Source: Pigoraptor chileana (taxonomy: Eukaryota > Opisthokonta > Filasterea). From it: 31,300 nucleotides of DNA. Positions 12,501 through 21,257 of the stretch are shown piece after piece. The DNA lies in contig CALSCR010001109.1 of assembly GCA_943704495.1 (NCBI GenBank), positions 1 through 31,300 on the forward strand, given 5' to 3'. The position numbers were made by a program, and so were the translations under genes. The stretch's first letter is position 1; every line of letters begins with the position of its first letter. Below the pieces are notes generated by a model. That model was not told the DNA's origin, searched no databases, and saw only the letters and a program-made list of their open reading frames with translations.

Positions 12501-15500
12501 CGGCGGCCTCCAACTGTGACACGGGCCGCGCCACGTGGTCGTTGAAAAAGGACGCCACACCGCCGATAAGCCGCGACTGCGGGGCGACAAGGGCGCTGTC
12601 GTCAGTCAGAAAGCCGCCTGCAAACGCCCAATTGTAGCACTCGAGCGATGCCTGCAGTTCAGTAAACAGCGCAAGTTGGTCGTCGACAGAAATCACACCG
12701 TCCGTGCCGGTCGAGACAGGTTGGGGCTGTCGGCGCTCAAACACGCCCACAATGTACTTCACCCCCTGAGACGAGACCCGCGAGTGCACCCACTGCGCAG
12801 CCGTTGCGGCATCCTTCTGCCCACACCTAGGCGCAAACTGGAAAAACAGCTCCATGCAGACATGCCGGTACTCAGTCTCGTAACGGCCACACTCGCCAAA
12901 CAACCAGTCCACAAACGAAGCGAGCGTGACGGGACGACCGGTCTCCCAGCCGACAGGCGCACGACGCCCGCGACCAGGATCGCAGAGGAGCGATGCGTGC
13001 TTGACAACAGTGCGGACCATGTTGGTGGCCGCGAGTGCCATCTGCTTCTGCGTGCCGAGCTCCGGGTCATCGGCGTCAGCAATACGCAATGATTGTAGAA
13101 TTGCGTGCAGTATTTCAAGAGCGTAAACGTCCACGAGACGATCGTGCTCCCGAAACAGCTTGTAGAGAGCGTTGAACGCAGCAGCGGCACCGAGACGGAG
13201 AGACACCGAGGGATGGTACGCCATCGAGTAAATGCGCTTCAACAGCGACTTTATGTTGGCGGGGGGTTTTGTTTCCATCTCACTGGGTGTCGTTTGCTTG
13301 ATCGTGTAGGCGAAAAACTCTGCCGTGCACGCGGCGCAGAGGTCTCGCAGGGACGTCGCATCGGCCTGCCCGAGGCCATCCGTAATGGCATTCAGCAGAA
13401 CAGCCACGAGCGGCGATTCAAATTTCTTTGCTTGCGATAGGTAGTGAATCATTTGGAACACAAGAGGACGGAAGAGCTGGCGCGCAACAACTTCAACGTC
13501 GCACGCCAGTACAAGCAGTTTCGGCATAAGGCGTCCGAAGAGGAGCACAAAGGGCTCGGGGGACTGGTTCCCCGCCTGTGAGAGCCCGAGGGCGTAGAGC
13601 GTCAGGGCATGCAGAAGCTCACACGCAGCGACCTTCGTTTGCCGATCGCTGGATTCCACGGCGAGCGCAACCACACGCGGCAAAAGCGCATCCAAATCGA
13701 TCGACGATTTTACGTCCTTGAATGGCACGCCAAGCTTAATGGCGTTGTCAGAGGACCACGCCACGTGCTCTGCCTTGTCATTACTTCCATTGCCAAGTCC
13801 AGCGCTATCGCCGTTTGTGCGTGGTGCATCCACAACGGCGGCGCTCGTGTTGCCACCGAGGAGTCCCAGGAACCTCACAACCCGGATTCGAAAGTCGCCA
13901 ATCGCGGTCCCATCGCCTCCATCCCAGATGGCTGCGGACGGCTGCTTCTTCGCCGTCGCCTTCCGCCGCGACGACGGTTTCGGGAGGGATGACGCACCAA
14001 CAGGCACTGCTGTGGCCGAGAGCGCGTCGTCGGCTACATCTGCAGAGGTCGTGCTCACGCGCAGATACTCGTTCAGGCCCGAAATGACCTGCTTCAATTG
14101 ATCTTCGATCGCGTCCCGCGGGAGAGTGGCGGCCCATCTCTCCATTGCGTCGAGGGCAATATTCGCAAGGGGCAGATATCCAAGACCGACGCGAAATGCA
14201 ATCTTCAGTGCGGGTACATAGTCGCGTATGCCACCCTCCAGAAACTGGGTGGGCGACGCGAGGACGGCCTGTAGGCAAGCCGCAAGCAGCTCGTCCGTGT
14301 ATTGGTGCAGACGCACAAGAACCTCTCCAACAAAGCGGCGAAACAGCAAAAAGCACACGGCCGTGTCTGTCGGCACGTGGTCTTGGTCGTCATCCCCAGG
14401 GTGTTCGTTGTCCGTCTCCATTGCGTTGATGGCGCGCGCAGCCCGAATAAGCGCATCCTCGCCAGAGCCAATGTCCTCAAAGTAACGCGAGCGCTCGCAG
14501 AGGGAGAGGCATATTCCAAACAGCTTGTAGAATCCGCTCACGACCGGATTGCGCGTCGCCATCACTATGACCTCCTGCCCAAAGAGATGGACCCATCGAT
14601 GCACGGTCGACGACGGCAGGCGCGGCAGTACTGCTTTGCAAAACGCAACGCACGAGATAAACACCTGGAAATCCTTTGGCACTCGCGCGTGCAAATGGGA
14701 AGTGACGACGTCCGCACCCCCACCAGCCACAGAGTTGATCGTGGCGCCAGTGTCTTCCGGCTGCTTGCCCAATGCAGCCACAGAGGCTCCGTTGGCATCC
14801 GCGCCGCCGCCATCTTCATCAGACGACGCGGAGAGATCGAGGCGCTTAATCACACGCAGAATAGCGCGCATGAACGCGTCGTGGACAGCAACGTAAAGCT
14901 GTTGTCGCGCGTCGTCGGAAATGTTCACGTGTAGGTTAGAGTCGTCCAGTATGCTGAGCCAGAGCACACGGTAGTCGGCGTGCACATTCTCCTGGAGCAC
15001 AGATGCTGTATCCACGGCGCCCTCCTCAAATGAGTCGTCTGTCGTGACGGGGTGCGATAGCGTGCTCATCAAACCGGGATAGACTGCGAAGCGAATAAAA
15101 GGACGTGCCGTTGAGATGCGGGGACGGAATATAGCAACACACTTGATCAGCATTGCACATCTACGCGCACACGCAACCCAAAAACATGCAGCGTAGTACA
15201 CACACACACACGCACACGGACAATGCACCAAGCGCACTCACTCAGTCGGTCGAGAACAGCCCTAAGAATTTCGCCCTTTTCAAAGAGTGCAAAGAGAAGA
15301 AACGCAATTGCTTTGCAGCCACTCGCACGCTGACTCTTGGGCACGGCAGGAAATGTCGCCAAAAAGTACGCGGCGAGGGCTTCGATGGGGCCAAGGAGGC
15401 TGTCGGGTAGCGTGCCGATCTGACGCAAAATGCTTGCAATCGAGTTGAGGAAACTGGGCAAGTGCGCCAGGGACTCTTCCGACTGTTGTGCGTCACTGCA

Positions 15501-18358
15501 GAGACGATTGACCGATAAATAACAACAATATGCAGCGTGTCGTCAGTCTTTTTCAGTCACGCATGCTGCAGCGCGCGATATCGGGTCCGCAACACAAACC
15601 AGAAGCAGACACACAACAAACATGTGGGATTCAAGTGAGTGTCTAGGCACTGTGCCCATGGACACGCGACAAAGAAGGAGATCACACGCAGTGGCCAGAA
15701 GCGAAAACAATATAAAAAGCAGCTGGTCTCTATTTGCTCACCGCAAGTAAAGTATTTCTGTCCGTTGCAGCATGTCGTGGAACATTGTGCGAATCTGCGC
15801 GTCGCTGCAAAAGAGGCGGCATGCGGGCGCGAAATAGCCGTATCCGCGAATGGCAATGGACACGGACCGTGCATCGCTCTCTGGCGACCGGAAAATCCCA
15901 CCAAACTCCCGGATGAAGAACTGCAATACGAGTGCATGGGGGCACATATCACATCAAAAGGCGTCCACTTTACATGCATGTGTTTTCCAAGCAATTTCAC
16001 ATTCGAAGTAATGAACAAACTGCGGTGTTAAAAGGGATGTGATTAAGGAGCAAATATGATTAAGGAGCAACACTGCGATTTTGGGTGCACAGAGTCAGAG
16101 TGTGTGCGGCTTACCTCGAAAATCTCGCGCTTCTTGTCGAGGTGGAGGTTGCTGGATACGATCACGGATGCAACCTGCAAACACGCACGAACAGAGAGGG
16201 GGGGGGGGGGATTCAGTAGTTTCACACAATCCGTATAATTAAATGGCGAAACAACAGACTAACAAAACACAAAAATGAGCATATGTGCATGACAAGGGCC
16301 GCCGCGTTGCGTCACCTGCTGAAGAAACGACTCGAGTGCAGAGAACGCGGCGTTTTTCAGGTCGCGATTCGAGTGCTCGCACCAGCCCCGAATGCGACGG
16401 TACATGGCCTCATGGTCAACGGCCAAATATTCCTTGAACTGAGACGCGTGCTTTGCGATGAGGCACAGGGCGGCTGTGTGGGGGACAGCGGCAGAGGGTA
16501 ATGGTCATCAAAACGTCAGGCATGGAGTGACGCGTCAATCGAGGCGGAGGTCGATGCCACAGCTAAATTGGGGCAAGGCAACCAGAAAACTACATTACAA
16601 ATGAGCATGCACACCCTTCACACCAGGAGATACATGCAGAAGGGGATAGCACAGTCGACCCACCAATATACAACTTGTAGTCCGACGCTTTCACGTCTTG
16701 AATAAACTTTTTTGCATATCCGTAGATCTTTTCAGCAGCGGTTTTTTCGCCTACAAGAAATTGGGATGAAGGCAAGCATCAGCATTCTGTCCCCGCAAGT
16801 GCGCAAAATCAGGCTGCACACACCCGTTCACACACGTGTAAGGCATCCATCATAAACCAATTACGACGCCATCACTAACAATCAACATTAACAGGACAAT
16901 AACAACAATACAAACAGCACAAAAACAAACAGAGAAACATACCTTCTTCAACCGACTTTGTGAACTGCACAAGGCAAGACGTGAGTCCACGGACAGACCC
17001 CACTATAATAGGATACTCGGGCTTTGGCTTGGCAATCTCTTTGTCGAGGAATGTAAAGTACATTTTGATGAGTGCGTCGGCTCGCGTAGTCCGTGCAGCT
17101 GTCGTCCCCCCGCTAGTCAGCGTCATCATATCCTCGGGATAGTGCTCCGCGATCAGACCGAGAAGCTCAAGCACATTAGCCTTGACTGCGCGACATCGAA
17201 GAACGAGACTGTTAATCTCCATTTTTCTTCGTCTTCGTGCCATGGGACATCACCAACATTATTATAAAGCACATCTAGATTGACAAACCAACTCGCTTTC
17301 CAAGACGAAGTGCAACACAGACCAAACCAACGCCAAGACGCAAACACCACGCCACACGGGTGATGCAATGACAGAACGCAGACATCTCACCGGTCGGCTG
17401 GACCTGAGATCCCCGGAACAGCTCATTCCAGTACCTGCAGTTACATAGAAAAATATACAAGGGATATGAGTGGTTTGAGTAACCACGTTTTCAAGAGTCA
17501 GTAAAAGGAAAAAAAACCAAAACATACGACGCGCAAAAATCACAACCACAATACCATGACCAGTACAGATAAAGTTCCAAGACGATAGAATGCACGTACG
17601 TGTCGATCAGCTTCTGCATCTCCGAGTCTTTGGTGGTGCTGCTGCTGCTGATGTCAAACCCAAGCGTGAGAAGCGCCTTGAGTGGTTCGAACGAAGCATT
17701 CTTGACAGATGCACGGGGATCTTGAAATGTTTTCAGACAGCAATTCTGCAGAGTAAGGAACAAACAGAGAGAAGCACGGCATTTGTTGTCATTTCCAACT
17801 GCATCGTGATGGGCGGGAAATGGTTAGAACTCGCTTTGGTCATGGATCCACATCTTAGATGTAGGATTCAAGCCAGTGTCTTTGGCGCTATGCCCAATTG
17901 ACTAAACAACGGGATCCAAACACGAGAAAGAGTCCCACAATTCATGTCAGTGGTCCACTGCTCACCTTGATCGCAGCGGCGTAAGGTCGGAGGCGCTGGC
18001 CACCCTTTTGGATGTAATCGGTGAGCAGGGACAGGGCGGCTCCCTTAGCCTTGTCAAATTGCTCGCCCGCAGCTTTATCGACAAGAAACGACAGGATCCC
18101 TTTGTCACGATTGAATAGAAGTGACGAGCAATTGGCTGCGCACAAAAAAATAAAACAGCTTTAATAATGGAGCAATGGTGTTGAGCAATGCACTATTTTA
18201 GAGTAGTGGTCGTGCACACCTATTTCAGCCTCCGAGCTCGCTCGCATGCATACACCACGAATATCTTCCACGATACTGTTTGCCTCGAGGAAGCGTCTTG
18301 GGGATGTCGATGTTAGATTAGATTGGAGCTCATCGAGACTCCTTTCGAGTGTGTTCAT
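3526..18358 (-). CDS. PRKDC: DNA-dependent protein kinase catalytic subunit (DNA-PKcs)
   Basis: Eleven exons on the minus strand: 18358-18220, 18135-17966, 17745-17600, 17434-17391, 17185-16943, 16750-16664, 16473-16316, 16174-16115, 15920-15742, 15495-15238 and 15160-3526. The model gives about 4372 residues (human has 4128). DNA-PKcs is the PIKK kinase recruited by Ku to double-strand breaks for non-homologous end joining. Diagnostic segments include SIAIRGYGYFAPACR and the LPSFLNSIAS region in the N-terminal HEAT arm, and the TPMFAATQSSQ autophosphorylation cluster (about 2760-2853). The FAT region leads into a C-terminal kinase with K3963 in MVKGGEDLR, catalytic GVGDRHLSNH (D4128) and DFGHAFGSATQFLPVPE (D4147). 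The C-terminal FATC ends ATDPNILVRMWHGWEAWV. All catalytic motifs are intact. A Gly/Ala/Pro insert lies between the kinase and FATC. Start ATG at 18358 opens exon 1 and heads the first HEAT-like helix; the preceding in-frame codons contain no other ATG in the open stretch. An E2F-like site lies upstream at 18567. Confidence 0.97.
3808..3950 (-). other. Low-complexity Gly/Ala/Pro/Arg insert between kinase and FATC of DNA-PKcs
   Basis: Within the PRKDC reading frame, about 45 residues rich in Ala, Gly, Pro and Arg (for example PTPTPAPAARGG) lie between FVKEP/FIKEP-type C-lobe sequence (IKEPLLDWEQNARRQ) and the segment leading into FATC (ARQKLEVVRRKLC). Vertebrate DNA-PKcs has ordinary sequence here. 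The frame is open throughout, so it is probably a flexible insertion. Confidence 0.75.
8083..8370 (-). other. SQ/TQ cluster of DNA-PKcs (ABCDE-like autophosphorylation region)
   Basis: About 95 residues (about 2760-2853) carry nine SQ or TQ dipeptides: ATQ, SSQ, ATQ, PTQ, FTQ, SQ, SSQ, TQ and ASQ. The region begins with MTPMFAATQSSQ, which lines up with human LTPMFVETQASQ at the ABCDE cluster, and is followed by the LLLRRRFVK segment (human LLRLRRRFMR). Confidence 0.85.
10213..10236 (-). repeat. (GCC)n repeat encoding eight alanines in DNA-PKcs
   Basis: This trinucleotide run in the giant PRKDC exon encodes an Ala8 tract at about residue 2136. It is in frame, so it probably is length-variable protein sequence. 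Confidence 0.9.
15198..15217. repeat. CA microsatellite in the last intron of PRKDC
   Basis: This is a short CA/CG tract in the 77-nt intron 15161-15237. It supplies much of the intron between the donor GTGCGC and the acceptor GCGTAG. Confidence 0.85.
15621..15663. repeat. Dispersed repeat copy A (intron between PRKDC exons 9 and 10)
   Basis: This 43-bp stretch is roughly three-quarters identical, by eye and with two small indels, to 17859-17901 in another PRKDC intron. Shared words include GGATTCAAG, AGTGTCT, GGC, CT, TG and CCCA. The reverse complement contains CTTGAATCC, which is like a degenerate pol III B box. A tRNA-derived SINE fragment is possible but unproven. Confidence 0.4.
16038..16071. 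repeat. Tandem direct repeat in intron of PRKDC
   Basis: TGATTAAGGAGCAA occurs twice in tandem (unit about 17 bp) within the intron between exons 8 and 9. Confidence 0.75.
17859..17901. repeat. Dispersed repeat copy B (intron between PRKDC exons 2 and 3)
   Basis: This is the counterpart of 15621-15663, in the same orientation. On the minus strand it has an A-box-like TAGTCAATTGG followed by GCTTGAATCC about 30 nt later. That spacing is shorter than in a normal tRNA. Confidence 0.4.
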
Positions 18359-18846
18359 CTGTACGTTTGTGGAGGGCAACGCTGCCGCAACTTGTTCAAA
18401 GTTCGGTGTTCACATACGAGTCCCCAATGACAGAGAGACGATTTATACTTGTCGGTGGATGTCAGGTGTGCCTCTTCAGTTGTGCATCTTATGGAAGTGT
18501 TTCAAGGGTTCGTTAACAAGCACTTAGTGCTGTTACGTGTTGTGTCGCGACATTGAAGTGGAGCCGTTTTTGGCGGGAGGAATACGACTAAAATATCCCG
18601 TAGTGGTATTATTGAGCACTAAATGCACATACAAGGCAAATTGATAACCCGTGCGGCGTGCAGTTTCGTCAATACTGCCGGAACCGGCCCTCAGCACCCC
18701 CGTCATCTACTGGCCATTGCCGAATCTTTACAGTTCGTTATCGAGCAGGAAATGTACTTCAACAAAAGCCGACGTTTGTATAAAGAATTTAGTATTTTAT
18801 ATACGCACTGCACGCAAACGGACGCATCACTGACGCTGACAAAGTA
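18359..18846. promoter_or_regulatory. PRKDC upstream region and 3' flank of the SDR gene
   Basis: This 488-bp gap lies between the SDR stop and the PRKDC start, with both genes on the minus strand. It holds the E2F-like site at 18567-18579 and a CCAAT at 18424-18428. A/T-rich sequence around 18780-18810 probably belongs to the SDR 3' UTR. No further gene is seen. Confidence 0.55.
18567..18579 (+). promoter_or_regulatory. E2F-like site upstream of PRKDC
   Basis: TTTTTGGCGGGAG lies about 210 bp upstream of the PRKDC ATG. It matches the E2F/DP consensus TTTSGCGS (TTTGGCGGGA form). The same 12-mer, TTTTGGCGGGAG, recurs upstream of DHFR at 20177. Confidence 0.6.
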
Positions 18847-19635
18847 TCATTGACGGCCGGCGGTGACGCCACCGTCGATGGAGAGAATGGCACCCGTGAT
18901 CCAACCGGCCCGTGATGGTGACGAAAGGAACAAGATCGACTCCGCGACATCAGCTGCAGTACCATTGCGGCCGATCGGGTGGAACGCATTGAAGGAAGCA
19001 AGCACCTTTGTCGCTTCGTCGGGCTTCATGAACGTCTCATAGACCGGAGTCTCAACAACGGCGGGCGCAACTGTGCTCACGCGAATCTTGTCGGCGGCCA
19101 GCTCAATCGCCAAGTTGCGCGTGAGTGCGTGGACGCCGGCCTTTGCCGCAGAGTATGCGCTCGAGGGAGTGGCACCAATGGCCTGGTCTGCCCACATGCT
19201 CCCAACATTGACAATTGCGCCACCGCCACGCTTACGCATCGCAGCGACCGCCGCCTGCGCCGTAAAGAACGTCCCCTTGAGGATAACGGTCACGAACGAA
19301 TCGAAATCCGCCTCGGTGTGCTCCACAAACTTCTTTGGCGAGAAAATGCCGGCGTTGTTCACAAGGATGTCGAGTCCTCCGAAGGCTGCTTCCGCTGCAG
19401 CGACAATTTTCAAGCCTGTCTGTGGATCTCCGACGCATCCGGCGACGGCAATGACTCGCTTGCCAGTAGGGTCAAGTTCCTTGGCAGCATTTTGGATCAC
19501 ATCTTCGCGACGTCCGTTGATGATGATGCCTTGTGCACCAAGACTGAGGTACTTTCGCGCGGCCTCCTTTCCGATGCCGGTGCCTCCTCCAGTGATGGCA
19601 ATCACCTTTCCCTCGAATTCTCCCGTGGCGACCAT
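18847..19635 (-). CDS. Classical short-chain dehydrogenase/reductase (SDR), intronless
   Basis: This is an NAD(P)-dependent oxidoreductase of 262 residues, the usual SDR length. Visible motifs: cofactor glycine motif TGGGTGIG (15-22), NGRRED after strand 2 (Arg residues suggest NADP(H)), NNAG (93-96), catalytic S146, Y161 and K165 in YSAAK, and a C-terminal WITGAILSIDGG substrate/cofactor loop. The Asn of the usual catalytic tetrad (NLKG) is Ile118 here (VILKG; codon ATC). The substrate cannot be told from sequence. An upstream in-frame ATG at 19707 would add 24 polar residues. I prefer 19635 because a TATAAATAG box lies at 19717-19725, too close to 19707 to leave it in the transcript, and because SDRs usually begin just before the first strand. 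The gene is divergent from DHFR. Lack of introns among intron-rich neighbours and its bacterial-type SDR sequence hint at horizontal or retroposed origin. Confidence 0.92.
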   Translation of the reverse strand: MVATGEFEGKVIAITGGGTGIGKEAARKYLSLGAQGIIINGRREDVIQNAAKELDPTGKRVIAVAGCVGDPQTGLKIVAAAEAAFGGLDILVNNAGIFSPKKFVEHTEADFDSFVTVILKGTFFTAQAAVAAMRKRGGGAIVNVGSMWADQAIGATPSSAYSAAKAGVHALTRNLAIELAADKIRVSTVAPAVVETPVYETFMKPDEATKVLASFNAFHPIGRNGTAADVAESILFLSSPSRAGWITGAILSIDGGVTAGRQ

Positions 19636-19716
19636 CTTCTTAAACAGTTGATGCTTTGCTTGCTTGTTTGAGTTGTTAGTCTGAGGTTGATCCTTCTCGC
19701 TTTCCAATGTGCCACC

Positions 19717-19725
19717 CTATTTATA
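19717..19725 (-). promoter_or_regulatory. TATA box of the SDR gene
   Basis: TATAAATAG on the minus strand is followed by GGG upstream-type context. A transcription start about 30 bp downstream would fall near 19690, giving a 5' UTR of about 55 nt before the ATG at 19635. Confidence 0.6.
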
Positions 19726-20294
19726 CACAACGCTGACCCAATTCAACGCCACGTGCAAGTTGGTCACTTGTGTGCTGGCAATTATCCCCGATCGCGCTGC
19801 ACGTCTGATCCGTGCATGGAAGTAGTGTGGGCATTACCGACTCAGCCCCTGTCACGCAACCAACGTTGTGCCACACACAACAAAGTCATGCCACAATTGC
19901 GCCAATGTCATGCTGCAGCCAATGGGAATGCTTGCATGTCGTTCTTGGCGTCGATGTGGGAGTGCCATGTGCGAAAGAATGTGTGTGTGCACCTTTACTT
20001 CATGTCACCGTCAACTTGTGCAGGACACGGCGACGCACGATTGGTCCATTTCAGCAGCCGCCCTTCCCATTGGTCAGTCCTCAAATCCGCGGCTATTTTT
20101 GGCACTTTAACCCTACCTAGGGTTATTGGCCTAATACTGAAAATAAAGTGTCAACCCCCACCGACTGACGCTATACTTTTGGCGGGAGCGGATTTGAAAC
20201 CCGGATGGCAGGGAACACAATTACAGCAAATCAGATCTTTTCTTCTTGGGCCACAAACGCCTCAGAATCCTTTGAGTGTATCTACTCCGTAGAA
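19726..20294. promoter_or_regulatory. Divergent SDR / DHFR intergenic promoter region with CCAAT boxes
   Basis: This stretch of about 570 bp holds CCAAT at 19902-19906 and 19919-19923, inverted CCAAT (ATTGG) at 20040-20044 and 20069-20073, and an E2F-like site at 20177-20188. CCAAT (NF-Y) plus E2F is a common arrangement for S-phase genes. A short palindrome CCCTACCTAGGGTT lies at about 20110. Confidence 0.5.
20177..20188 (+). promoter_or_regulatory. E2F-like site upstream of DHFR
   Basis: TTTTGGCGGGAG lies 107 bp upstream of the DHFR ATG and is identical over 12 bases to the site upstream of PRKDC (18568-18579). E2F control of DHFR is well established in animals; here it is inferred from the motif only. 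Confidence 0.65.
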
Positions 20295-21167
<873 letters not shown>

Positions 21168-21257
21168 TGTTATTAATGAACACGCAAATGCCCCATGCTT
21201 GACTCACCCTGCATCATGGCCGTCTTTTTTGAGATGCGAGTCGGCTACAAAGGCCGA
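21168..21257. other. Convergent 3' gap, DHFR / TAPT1
   Basis: Only 90 bp separate the two stop codons, so the 3' UTRs probably overlap or nearly so. TTATTAATGAA at 21169-21179 is the only A/T-rich signal on either strand. Confidence 0.5.

Noticed and set aside
15161-15237. First 25 codons of the giant PRKDC ORF as coding
   Set aside because: They translate a CA-repeat intron. The phase-correct join uses the acceptor GCGTAG at 15161-15166 and the donor GA|GTGCGC at 15237.
15621-15663. Functional tRNA genes
   Set aside because: The A- and B-box-like words are degenerate and wrongly spaced, and no cloverleaf can be folded by eye. No rRNA or tRNA gene was recognised elsewhere in the window.
17186-17243. 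Start of PRKDC exon 5 at an upstream ATG (17243)
   Set aside because: No acceptor there gives the required phase. CGCGCAG|TC at 17186/17185 does, and it restores the alignment leading into VLELLGL.
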